Source: Gottschalkiaceae bacterium SANA
GTDB lineage: Bacteria > Bacillota > Clostridia > Tissierellales > GPF-1
DNA length: 64,000 nt
Direction: 5' to 3'
Assembly (NCBI GenBank): GCA_036323355.1
Contig: AP028876.1
Span: forward strand, 1,054,001-1,118,000
Numbering within the stretch: the first letter of the stretch is position 1; each line of letters begins with the position of its first letter. Below are positions 17,862-25,656 of this stretch, piece by piece. The notes under the pieces are model-generated. The model saw only the letters and a list, made by a program, of their open reading frames with translations. It had not been told where the DNA came from and searched no databases. Both the position numbers and the translations under genes were made by a program.

Positions 17862-17903
17862 AAACTTCCAAGCGATTGAAACATTCGCTTGGAAGTTTTT
17901 TTA
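17862..17903. terminator. Terminator between the serine operon and the acetyltransferase gene
   Basis: AAACTTCCAAGCGA (17862-17875) pairs perfectly with TCGCTTGGAAGTTT (17885-17898), followed by a T-run. The two flanking genes converge on it. Confidence 0.9.
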
Positions 17904-18653
17904 TGATTCAAAGCTTGCTAAGAGTTTCTTTAAATAGTTTTCATTCAAAAGGTGCACGGTTTGGAAAGTTCCTTTATAGAATACTGCCCAATTATTAAAG
18001 ATGCTAGGCATCTTTTTGGCTTTTTCCAAGGAATCGATTGGAATTAAATCCAAGGGGATATGGTGTTTGCTGCAGTAGTTTTCGATCTGTTTGATGCAAT
18101 TTGGGATACAGGGACATTGAGGACTAAAAAAAATGGTCAAGTTTTGACTGTCGATTTTTTGTTCTTTTGCTCTCTTTGTGATTCGAGGTCGTGAACCATC
18201 GAAAGACAGAGCAAGGAGTTCGTAATCTGGATCTGCAGTGTCAGCAACAAAAAACCCTTGTTTGATCAAAAATTTTTTATCCGATAAAAATGGCTTCTTT
18301 TTCTTTGAACTGAGAATACAGATGCCAGATTTGTTTTGCGATTTTGCATCTTCGATGCATTGGCGGAGGAGTTCTTTTGCATATCCTTGTCCTTTGAACT
18401 TTCCAGAGACCCAGAGGCAGTAAATATACAAATAATTCTCTCCGACAATTGGGGTCCAGGCTGTTTCTAGGGGAGCATATTCAATAAATACCTTTCCACG
18501 TACATTCAGTTTTCGAAAGATATGGCCTTCTTGGACTCGGTCTGCAAGCCATTTTTTCTTCTCTGCTACACCTATTTGATGCTTTTTGTCAGCAAGTGCG
18601 CAACAAAGATGTTCCTGGTCCAAATTAATTGTGTCTATCGTTATAAAATCCAA
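17901..18653 (-). CDS. yoaP: YoaP-like GNAT N-acetyltransferase
   Basis: 250 residues when started at the TTG at 18653, chosen because GGAGGAGG lies just upstream and the protein then has the length of B. subtilis YoaP and begins with the family-like DFITIDTINLDQEHLCC. The N-terminal two thirds form an acetyltransferase (acetyl-CoA loop VSGKFKGQGYAKELL near residue 108). The C-terminal YoaP domain carries a cysteine cluster (SPQCPCIPNCIKQIENYC). The acceptor substrate is unknown. A longer reading from 18719 would include the ribosome site and is unlikely. Confidence 0.82.
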   Translation of the reverse strand: MDFITIDTINLDQEHLCCALADKKHQIGVAEKKKWLADRVQEGHIFRKLNVRGKVFIEYAPLETAWTPIVGENYLYIYCLWVSGKFKGQGYAKELLRQCIEDAKSQNKSGICILSSKKKKPFLSDKKFLIKQGFFVADTADPDYELLALSFDGSRPRITKRAKEQKIDSQNLTIFFSPQCPCIPNCIKQIENYCSKHHIPLDLIPIDSLEKAKKMPSIFNNWAVFYKGTFQTVHLLNENYLKKLLASFES

Positions 18654-18735
18654 AAGAGCCTCCTCCATATAATTGGTAATTTCAGTATAGCATAGCAGAG
18701 AGGCGTATAAGATTATCACGAGTGGAAAAAAAGAC

Positions 18736-18773
18736 TTGCAAAACCCATCATCATATTATAATATAATAATATG
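18736..18773 (+). promoter_or_regulatory. Promoter with palindromic operator of the ArsR-family gene
   Basis: A -35-like TTGCAA (18736) is followed by a TATAAT at 18757-18762 lying inside a 22-base near-perfect palindrome (18752-18773; CATATTAT at the left end, ATAATATG at the right, 20 of 22 positions symmetric). Such a site over the -10 box is where an ArsR-type repressor would bind and block its own operon. Confidence 0.6.
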
Positions 18774-18811
18774 ACAGTGTGTTAAGTAGTTAACAATGTA
18801 GGAGGAGTTTT

Positions 18812-19105
18812 ATGATTGATATCACCGATCAGAACACGGTTGTGGAAAAGGCGGAGATAATCAAAGCAATTTCCAACCCGGTTCGTTTATGCATGGTAAG
18901 AAATTTGATTGCCAATCATGGTGCGAATGTCTCGACGATTCAGGGGTGCCTAGGTGCTTCTCAGTCCTCGGTGTCTCAACACTTGGCGAAACTAAAGTCG
19001 CTGAAGATAGTTGAAGCGAGACGACAAGGGAAAGAAATGTTCTACTATGTGACAAGTGATGAAGTTTGCCGCATTGTGGAAATCTTATTTGATGAAAATA
19101 AATAA
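18812..19105 (+). CDS. ArsR-family winged-helix regulator
   Basis: 97 residues; the HTH recognition region is SQSSVSQHLAKLKSL (about 51-65) followed by a beta-wing (RRQGKEMFYYV). Cys28 and Cys47 lie near the HTH and Cys90 near the C-terminus, leaving thiol or persulfide sensing possible. The gene lies 21 bases ahead of the CoA-disulfide-reductase/sulfur-transfer gene, so it likely controls that operon through the palindrome just upstream. The inducer, perhaps sulfane sulfur, is inferred from context. Confidence 0.88.
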   Translation: MIDITDQNTVVEKAEIIKAISNPVRLCMVRNLIANHGANVSTIQGCLGASQSSVSQHLAKLKSLKIVEARRQGKEMFYYVTSDEVCRIVEILFDENK

Positions 19106-19126
19106 AAAAAATAGGGAGGAAATATC

Positions 19127-21607
19127 ATGGCGAAAAAAGTTTTAATTGTCGGCGGAGTTGCCGGCGGAGCGAGTACAGCTGCACGACTTCGACGAATGGA
19201 TGAGCAAGCAGAAATTATTATGTTTGAACGAGGAGAATTTATCTCCTTTGCAAACTGTGGATTGCCTTATTACATCGGGGGTGCAATTGAAGAGCGTTCT
19301 GCACTTTTACTGCAAACACCGGAGGCGTTTAAAAATCGTTTTGAAATTGAAGTTCGCGTTTGGAACGAGGTTACAGATATTGACCGTGAGAAAAAAGAAA
19401 TTACGGTGAAGAAGGTTCAAACTGGCGAGACTTATACAGAAAATTATGACGTTCTTGTTTTATCTCCAGGATCTACGCCGTTGCGTCCGCCAATTCCTGG
19501 AATTGACGCCCCAAATATTTTGTCACTTTGGAATATTCCTGATACCGATAAAATAAAAGCGTTTGTAGATGAAAAGAAACCTGCGCGCGCAGCCGTAATC
19601 GGTGGCGGATTTATTGGGATTGAAATGGCTGAAAACCTTCATGATCGTGGTATTGATGTAGCGGTTGTTGAAATGGCTGACCAGGTCATGGCCCCAGTGG
19701 ATTATGACATGGCACAACATCTTCACCGCCATATCGATCAAAAAGGTGTTCGTCTTTACTTGGGTGACGGTGTTGATCATTTCGAGCAAAATGGCGAAGT
19801 CACAAATATTGTATTGAAGAGCGGTAAAATTGTGGAAGCGGATTTGGTCATTCTTTCTATTGGCATTCGTCCAAATGGAGAGTTGGCTAAAATTGCTGGC
19901 CTTGAAACCAACCGACGCGGTGGAATCGTGGTAGACGAGTTTATGCGCACAGCAGACAAGAGCGTTTACGCCTTAGGTGATGCGGTTGAAGTGATTGACT
20001 TTAACACCAAAGAACAAACCATGGTGCCTTTGGCGGGCCCAGCCAACAAGCAGGGACGTATTGTAGCAAACAATATCTGCGGATGGGAAGAGCCGTACAA
20101 GGGAACGATGGGAACGTCCATTGCCAAGGTATTTGACATGACCGTTGCATCAACAGGCTTGAATGAAAAGACCTTGTGGAAAATGGGCAAGAAAGTACGG
20201 GAAGACTATCGAGCAACAATTATTATGCCAAAATCTCATGCAGGCTACTATCCAGGTGCACGCCCTATGTTTCTAAAAGCACTTTTTGACCTTGATGGTA
20301 AGGTATTGGGCGCACAAATCGTTGGCTATGATGGCGTTGACAAACGAATAGATGTCATTGCGACAGCCATGAAATTTGGAGCAAGCATTTATGATTTAAA
20401 AGAACTGGAATTGGCTTATGCACCGCCATTCTCTTCTGCAAAAGACCCAGTAAATATGGCTGGTTTCTCGGCAGAAAATATTCTACGTGGCGACATGGAC
20501 AATATTTTATATCATGAGATGGATGATCTGGATATGTCAAAGACAACCATCTTGGATGTTCGTACTTCTGCAGAACGTGAGCTTGGCTTTATACCTGATT
20601 CAGTAAATATTCCTGTGGATGACCTTCGGAGTCGATTGAAAGAGTTGGATAAAGGAAAAGAGGTTGTCGTATATTGCGCCGTAGGTATTCGTGCCTATAT
20701 TGCAACACGTATTCTGAAAGCCAATGGGTTTGAAGTGAAGAACTATGCTGGTGGATACAATCATTATGGTTGTGTGCATTGCAAGCATGAGGGAAGTCTC
20801 GGCGGAAACATTGATTGTGCATGTGGCAATGATGAATCCGTAGAAGACAGCGGGGATTCTCATAGGCCTGAGGCCGCCGATTTAACACAAGCCATTAAAG
20901 TAAATGCAGTTGGACTTCAATGTCCGGGACCACTTCTTCAAATGGCACATCGTTTAGATGAAGCCAATGATGGTGAAATTTTTGCAATCCATGCATCGGA
21001 CCCCGGTTTTCCAGCTGATGCGAAAGCATGGTGCAAGAAAACAGGAAGCCAGTTTATCAAAGAAGATATGGTTGATAAAAACTTTGTTGCCTATATTCAA
21101 AAGGGACAAGCCAAGTCACAAATCGCGGGTCAAGTTTATAACGACAGTACCATGGTTGTTTTCTCCGAAGATTTGGACAAGGCATTGGCGGCATTCATTA
21201 TCGCCAATGGCGCAGCGGCCATGGGCCGAAAAGTCACCATGTTTTTCACCTTCTGGGGATTGAATGTCTTGAGAAAGCACGATCCGGTTCCTGTGAAAAA
21301 AGGACTTATCGAGAGCATGTTTGGAATGATGATGCCGCGTGGAACACAAAAGCTTGGATTGTCGAAGATGAACATGGGTGGCATGGGTTCTGCCATGATG
21401 AAAAAAGTCATGAAAGACAAGAATGTGAACACCTTGGATGAGTTGATCGCAGAAGCAAAACGCAACGGCGTGAACATGATTGCGTGTACCATGTCCATGG
21501 ATATCATGGGATTGACGAAAGAAGAGTTGGTGGATGGAATTGATTATGCCGGTGTTGGAACCTACATGGGTGCGGTTGATTCTTCAAACCACAATATCTT
21601 TGTATAA
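19127..21607 (+). CDS. CoA-disulfide reductase fused to rhodanese, TusA and DsrE-like domains
   Basis: 826-residue four-domain sulfur protein. Residues 1-450 are a FAD/NAD(P) disulfide oxidoreductase (GGVAGGASTAAR at the N-terminus) with a single active cysteine C44 in FANCGLPYYIGG, as in CoA-disulfide reductases and NADH-dependent persulfide reductases. Residues about 460-550 are a rhodanese domain (C517 in VYCAVGIRAY). A cysteine-rich linker (GCVHCKHE, DCACGN) leads to a TusA domain with C599 in the CPGP motif, then a DsrE/DsrE2-like domain ending the protein (C787 in IACTMSMD). The order suggests sulfane-sulfur relay from rhodanese to TusA to DsrE with the reductase regenerating thiols. 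Cytoplasmic. Confidence 0.92.
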   Translation: MAKKVLIVGGVAGGASTAARLRRMDEQAEIIMFERGEFISFANCGLPYYIGGAIEERSALLLQTPEAFKNRFEIEVRVWNEVTDIDREKKEITVKKVQTGETYTENYDVLVLSPGSTPLRPPIPGIDAPNILSLWNIPDTDKIKAFVDEKKPARAAVIGGGFIGIEMAENLHDRGIDVAVVEMADQVMAPVDYDMAQHLHRHIDQKGVRLYLGDGVDHFEQNGEVTNIVLKSGKIVEADLVILSIGIRPNGELAKIAGLETNRRGGIVVDEFMRTADKSVYALGDAVEVIDFNTKEQTMVPLAGPANKQGRIVANNICGWEEPYKGTMGTSIAKVFDMTVASTGLNEKTLWKMGKKVREDYRATIIMPKSHAGYYPGARPMFLKALFDLDGKVLGAQIVGYDGVDKRIDVIATAMKFGASIYDLKELELAYAPPFSSAKDPVNMAGFSAENILRGDMDNILYHEMDDLDMSKTTILDVRTSAERELGFIPDSVNIPVDDLRSRLKELDKGKEVVVYCAVGIRAYIATRILKANGFEVKNYAGGYNHYGCVHCKHEGSLGGNIDCACGNDESVEDSGDSHRPEAADLTQAIKVNAVGLQCPGPLLQMAHRLDEANDGEIFAIHASDPGFPADAKAWCKKTGSQFIKEDMVDKNFVAYIQKGQAKSQIAGQVYNDSTMVVFSEDLDKALAAFIIANGAAAMGRKVTMFFTFWGLNVLRKHDPVPVKKGLIESMFGMMMPRGTQKLGLSKMNMGGMGSAMMKKVMKDKNVNTLDELIAEAKRNGVNMIACTMSMDIMGLTKEELVDGIDYAGVGTYMGAVDSSNHNIFV

Positions 21608-21623
21608 ACGAAGGTAAAATGAT

Positions 21624-21675
21624 AACCGCCCCTTCAGACAAGAGTTGTTTAAACTCGTCTGAAGGGGCGGTTTTT
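21624..21675 (+). terminator. Terminator of the sulfur-transfer operon
   Basis: Long hairpin: AACCGCCCCTTCAGAC (21624 onward) pairs with GTCTGAAGGGGCGGTT, followed by a T-run. Confidence 0.92.
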
Positions 21676-21711
21676 ATAGGTGAAAAAAGCATTTTTTAAA
21701 TTAATTTGAAC

Positions 21712-23235
21712 TTAATCGATGAACCATTTATTGGTCATTAAATCACGTGCATCCCGGGTCAAGGGGATGAGGTCGCTTTGATTGAAGAGGGAACAATCGA
21801 ATTTGCGGTTCAAGGCAGCGAAGTGACGAATACCAAAGGCCAGCTTGTTTAGATAAGAGAAAACACCGATGGCACCGGTGGGGAATGAATTGGCTTCTGT
21901 ACCATATAGGGAGCGTAAATCTGCAAGGTCTGTGAATATTTCTTCGACACTGGAACCAAATGCTTGAAATTGTTTGGGAATATTTCCCGTTTGAATTTGC
22001 ATGCCGATGGTTTTTCCAGTCATAGCAGCTGCCATGGCTGCCCGACAATAACCGACAGCTTTAATATGACCGTTTCCATAGGCAAGGGCTTTGAAAGCCT
22101 GGTCTTCGCTGGCAAATCCACCGGTGATGACCAGAGCAGGCAGGGGAAGTCCTTCTGCTTTTAAGTTTTCGCTAATCCTAACAATAGCATCTTCTAGACA
22201 AACCGTGGGCAGACACCATTCATTCATCATCTTGGAAGGGCTATATCCCGAACCGCCTCCGGCCCCGTCAAAGGTAACCATGTCGACTTTTTCGGCACAG
22301 GCGATTCGCAAGACGCGTTCGATGTCCTTGCGATCGTAGCCCGCCATTTTAAAGTAAATGTTTTTAGCGCCCATGTCTCGAAGCTCAGCAATTCTTATTT
22401 TAATGGAATTCTCTGTCCAGAGGGGCAGACGACCATAAGTATAGAAGTTTGGGCATATGCCGTCCCGATAGGCTTTTTGCACGTCCGGGTCACTGGGGTC
22501 TGGATGAACCAGGGTGCCAATGGCTTGTTTTGCCAAGGCGGTTTGCAGATCTTTGATCAAAACAACCGGCTGGGTTCCCTTTGCACCCTGGCCAAATTTT
22601 ATTTCAATGGCCTCAGCCTTATATTTTTTAAGAGCCAGTTCTGGAATGCCTAAAAGATCATCTTCCAAATTGGATTGTAACACGATTTGTCCATAACCAC
22701 GATCGTATTGGTTGAAGCAATCGATAGCTTCTTTAATCAAAGGGGATTCAATAGCTTTTCCGTTTTCAATGACTGCATTCTTGTCGTTATGAATGGCACC
22801 TTCACCGATAAAGCAGGTGATACCGGCCATGGCTGCACCAGAGAAATAGTCTTGCCAATTCAGTTTGATTAGCGCTGGCAGTGTCAGGGGCAAGGCCAAT
22901 TTTACGGGATGGTTATATCCGTAGGTCTGCTCAAGGTTTACATTGAAAATTGTCGCTGTTTCATTGTGTTCTTTCGCGCCTCGGGCACCGAAAACTCGAC
23001 CGTTGATGTTGAAGTGTGAATAGTCGATGGGGTAGTCCTTTTCTGATGCAATTTGATTGGTCCCCGTTGTAGTTGGATAAACGGTTCGTTTCCCTAGGAC
23101 TGCCGATTGTGCAATCTCGCAGGTGCCGTTACAATCTTCTGTACAGAAGGAGCACATTCCCGATTGAGGGGAAATATACGAACTACGGTTCTTGGCAAAA
23201 GTGAATCCTGAGCTTAGTTTTGGTGAATAAGTCAT
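21712..23235 (-). CDS. Glutamate-synthase-like FMN-binding flavoprotein
   Basis: 507 residues corresponding to the central FMN-binding domain of glutamate synthase (GltB domain 2), as a stand-alone protein. An N-terminal cysteine cluster CSFCTEDCNGTC (residues 28-39) probably binds an iron-sulfur cluster. Later motifs include KFGQGAKGTQPV, VTFDGAGGGSGYSPS, TGGFASEDQAFKALAYG and a cysteine in VGYCRAAMAAAMTG. It lacks the amidotransferase domain, so the true reaction is uncertain; such proteins are often annotated as glutamate synthase alpha-subunit domain 2. Monocistronic. Confidence 0.85.
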   Translation of the reverse strand: MTYSPKLSSGFTFAKNRSSYISPQSGMCSFCTEDCNGTCEIAQSAVLGKRTVYPTTTGTNQIASEKDYPIDYSHFNINGRVFGARGAKEHNETATIFNVNLEQTYGYNHPVKLALPLTLPALIKLNWQDYFSGAAMAGITCFIGEGAIHNDKNAVIENGKAIESPLIKEAIDCFNQYDRGYGQIVLQSNLEDDLLGIPELALKKYKAEAIEIKFGQGAKGTQPVVLIKDLQTALAKQAIGTLVHPDPSDPDVQKAYRDGICPNFYTYGRLPLWTENSIKIRIAELRDMGAKNIYFKMAGYDRKDIERVLRIACAEKVDMVTFDGAGGGSGYSPSKMMNEWCLPTVCLEDAIVRISENLKAEGLPLPALVITGGFASEDQAFKALAYGNGHIKAVGYCRAAMAAAMTGKTIGMQIQTGNIPKQFQAFGSSVEEIFTDLADLRSLYGTEANSFPTGAIGVFSYLNKLAFGIRHFAALNRKFDCSLFNQSDLIPLTRDARDLMTNKWFID

Positions 23236-23282
23236 AAAACCCTCCTTTAATTGAAAATACGGATCGATCGCTTTACTTATTT

Positions 23283-23311
23283 AGTATAAACTTCTTTCTG
23301 AATTTTGTTAA
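23283..23311 (-). promoter_or_regulatory. Promoter of the glutamate-synthase-like gene
   Basis: On the minus strand: TTAACA, 17-base spacer, TATACT, about 45 bases before the start codon; AAGGAGGG is the ribosome site. Confidence 0.6.
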
Positions 23312-23351
23312 TCCTTTCATTAGGATTCTGCCTCATTACAAGGAAAGAGGG

Positions 23352-23388
23352 AAGTAAAAAAAGCTGCAATCCAATTGGATTGCAGCTT
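23352..23388 (-). terminator. Terminator downstream of the psuK-like gene
   Basis: Perfect 28-base palindrome with arm AAGCTGCAATCCAA (23361-23388); on the minus strand it is followed by a run of T before 23352. Confidence 0.9.
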
Positions 23389-23393
23389 GTGTT

Positions 23394-24488
23394 TTATAGG
23401 TTTGTTTCCTTCAACGCATCCATGACGAAATCATAGGTGAGAAGTGGGTTAACGGATTCACGTGATTTTGCTGTTGAGTCAGCCATCGCAATGGCGAATT
23501 TCGTTAACAACTCAGGTTTCATATCTTTTATTGTTCCAAAGATGATTCCTGCCATAAAGGCATCGGCAGTTCCGCTGATGCTTTTGGAAACCAGCATATT
23601 TGTTTTGATATATCCATCCAATTTTGCGCGGCTGTCGTTAAAGTAAACGCCTTTGCCTGCATGGGTGATATATACGCGGCGAACGCCTTTTTCAATTAGT
23701 TCTTTACCGCCGGCAATAATGTCTTTTCTTGTCTTCAGTTCACGACCTAGAATCAATCCAGCTTCTCGTGCATTGATGCGAAGGGTATGAATTTGATTTA
23801 AATGTTCAGTAATTTGATGAACATCTGTAGAGATTGGTGACATATAAATGTCTTTTCGCTTGTAATTTTGGAAGATGTAGTCGATCACACCGTCATCAAA
23901 TCCGGTATCCAATGAAATGATTTTTGCATTTCGAAGGATCTGTGATTTTGAATTAATAAATTCTGGAGTCATTTCTTCCAAAATCTTCATATCGGCAAAT
24001 GCGTGTACTTGGTGATTCTTTTCATCTAGAATCGCCATATAGGTGGAAGCACGTCCATTTTCTACGATCAAGAAATCATCGGTGGAGATACCCACTTTGT
24101 GACAATGATCCATGATAAAATGGCTCCGCCCGTCTCCGCCAATGCAAGAAACAAATTTGACTCGGGTACCGAGGCGAATGAGGTTCTCGGTGATATTACG
24201 GCCAACACCGCCGGCAGATTCTTTGACTTGGCCAAAATTAAAGCCTCCACAGCTGACTTCTGTATTACTGAAGCCCTGTACATCAAAGTTTGTGGCACCG
24301 ATCACAGCAACGTAGATATTGTCGTCAAGGACATATCCTTTGCCCTTGATATAGCCCTTAAGCATTAAGTTGCGAATATGAACAGCAACAGAAGATCTTG
24401 TAATTCCCAATTTTTCTGCGAGATCCTTCTGCTTGATCATCGGATTCTGTTCAATCAGTTGAAGCAATTGACGTTCACGATTAGTCAT
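23394..24488 (-). CDS. HTH-PfkB pseudouridine-kinase-like protein with altered active-site motif
   Basis: 364 residues. An N-terminal winged HTH (REN/RERQLLQLIEQNP, KQKDLAEKLGITRSSVAVHIRNL, residues 3-45) precedes a PfkB kinase domain like pseudouridine kinase (GATNFDVQGFS, ESAGGVGRNITENLIRLG). The usual GAGD motif reads GTAD at 306-309: the catalytic Asp remains but the glycine-rich anion hole is changed. This could lower kinase activity or leave a mainly regulatory protein. It lies downstream of psuG on the same strand but has its own upstream region and a terminator between them. A close paralogue with intact GAGD lies at 27.1-28.2 kb. Confidence 0.85.
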   Translation of the reverse strand: MTNRERQLLQLIEQNPMIKQKDLAEKLGITRSSVAVHIRNLMLKGYIKGKGYVLDDNIYVAVIGATNFDVQGFSNTEVSCGGFNFGQVKESAGGVGRNITENLIRLGTRVKFVSCIGGDGRSHFIMDHCHKVGISTDDFLIVENGRASTYMAILDEKNHQVHAFADMKILEEMTPEFINSKSQILRNAKIISLDTGFDDGVIDYIFQNYKRKDIYMSPISTDVHQITEHLNQIHTLRINAREAGLILGRELKTRKDIIAGGKELIEKGVRRVYITHAGKGVYFNDSRAKLDGYIKTNMLVSKSISGTADAFMAGIIFGTIKDMKPELLTKFAIAMADSTAKSRESVNPLLTYDFVMDALKETNL

Positions 24489-24502
24489 AGGACACCTCTT
24501 TC

Positions 24503-24516
24503 TTTAGTAAACATAT
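24503..24516 (-). promoter_or_regulatory. GTAAACATAT element upstream of the HTH-PfkB gene
   Basis: The plus-strand sequence TTTAGTAAACATAT lies 15-28 bases upstream of the start codon. The same GTAAACATAT core is found upstream of the paralogous gene at 28278-28288, so it may be the binding site of the fused HTH. Confidence 0.4.
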
Positions 24517-24635
24517 TTTTTGTTGAATTTAATTTCATCTATTATTATACCGTAATCCATAAACACGTGCAAGGAATTTGGATATGTTTTCGAATTATTC
24601 ATATTTATCTAAACCAAAATGCAAGACCAAGTTTC

Positions 24636-24667
24636 TAAACAAAAAAAAGAGCCCTAGTGGGCTCTTT
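24636..24667 (-). terminator. Terminator downstream of psuG
   Basis: AAAGAGCCC (24646-24654) pairs with GGGCTCTTT (24659-24667); on the minus strand it runs into a T-run. Confidence 0.9.
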
Positions 24668-24684
24668 GTGAACGTTCAAGGCTC

Positions 24685-25605
24685 TTATTTCGCATATGCT
24701 TTTGCAATTTTTGCACCAATTCGGGAATTGTTGTAAACCAACTCTAGGTTGGAAGCCAAGCTTTTTCCTTGAGTCGCACCAAATAAGTGCTTCAAAAGAT
24801 AGGGTGTTACTTCCTTGCCTTTGATTCCATCAATCTCGGATTGAGCCAGGGCTTTTTCGATTTCACCTGTGATATAGGCTTGGTCCATTTCAGCTTCAAG
24901 AGGGATAGGATTAGCGATCACGACACCACCCTTGATGCCAAGATTCCATTTAGCTGTAAGGAAAGCAGCAACGGTTTCTGGATCATCCATGCGTTCGTCG
25001 ACGCCAAATCCGCTGGAACGTGTATAGAATGCTGGAAAATCATCACTTCCATATCCGATCACAGGAACGCCTTTTGTTTCTAAAACTTCTAAGGTCAGAC
25101 CGATATCGAGGATAGATTTTGCTCCAGCACAGATCACTGCAACACTTGTTTTCGATAATTCTTCCAAGTCGGCTGAGATATCAAAGGTATCTTGTGCCTT
25201 GCGATGAACGCCACCGATACCACCTGTGGCGAAGATTGAGATGCCCGCCATTTCGCTGATGATCATGGTTGCGGCTACTGTAGTTGCTCCATCTTTTCCG
25301 TTGGCTACGACCATGGCAAGATCACGGCGGCTGACTTTTCGAATGCCTTTTTCAGTGCCGAAGTATTCCAGCTCATCGTAGGAAAGACCAACCTTGATTC
25401 TTCCTTTAATTATGGCAATGGTTGCTGGAATTGCACCTTCTTCACGAATGATTTCTTCACAACGACGTGCACATTCCACGTTTAAAGGATATTCCATCCC
25501 ATGAGAAATGATAGTTGATTCTAGGGCAACAACTGGTTTTCCAGTGTCTAGGGCTTCTTGAATTTCTGGAAGGATATCGATATACTGCATAAGTTTTTTA
25601 TTCAT
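24685..25605 (-). CDS. psuG: Pseudouridine-5'-phosphate glycosidase
   Basis: 306 residues from the ATG at 25605, chosen for an AAGGAG 6 bases upstream; a further in-frame ATG at 25638 lacks one. Splits pseudouridine 5'-phosphate into uracil and ribose 5-phosphate, with a catalytic lysine and a Mn ion. Family motifs are VVALESTIISHGMEYP, ATIAIIKGRIKVGL, VSRRDLA, GATTVAATM, FATGGIGGVHR and IANPIP. Kinase partners are the HTH-PfkB proteins on either side, on the same strand. The IS110 element sits immediately upstream and may have separated this gene from its original promoter or upstream kinase. Confidence 0.95.
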   Translation of the reverse strand: MNKKLMQYIDILPEIQEALDTGKPVVALESTIISHGMEYPLNVECARRCEEIIREEGAIPATIAIIKGRIKVGLSYDELEYFGTEKGIRKVSRRDLAMVVANGKDGATTVAATMIISEMAGISIFATGGIGGVHRKAQDTFDISADLEELSKTSVAVICAGAKSILDIGLTLEVLETKGVPVIGYGSDDFPAFYTRSSGFGVDERMDDPETVAAFLTAKWNLGIKGGVVIANPIPLEAEMDQAYITGEIEKALAQSEIDGIKGKEVTPYLLKHLFGATQGKSLASNLELVYNNSRIGAKIAKAYAK

Positions 25606-25624
25606 TGTTTTCTCCTTGTATAGT

Positions 25625-25656
25625 GAACTTGTAGTCAAACTACGAGTTCAAGATTT
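25625..25656 (+). repeat. Inverted repeat upstream of psuG / at IS110 left flank
   Basis: GAACTTGTAGT (25625-25635), CAA loop, ACTACGAGTTC (25639-25649) with one mismatch, followed on the plus strand by a short T-run. A related GTAGTTTGCTAC hairpin lies just past the transposase stop (27044-27058), so the two may be IS end structures. It could alternatively be a terminator or operator for psuG. Confidence 0.5.

Noticed and set aside
25625-25656. Hairpin upstream of psuG considered as a riboswitch or attenuator of psuG
   Set aside because: Too simple for a riboswitch, and its T-run is on the strand opposite to psuG; an IS-end structure or operator is at least as likely.
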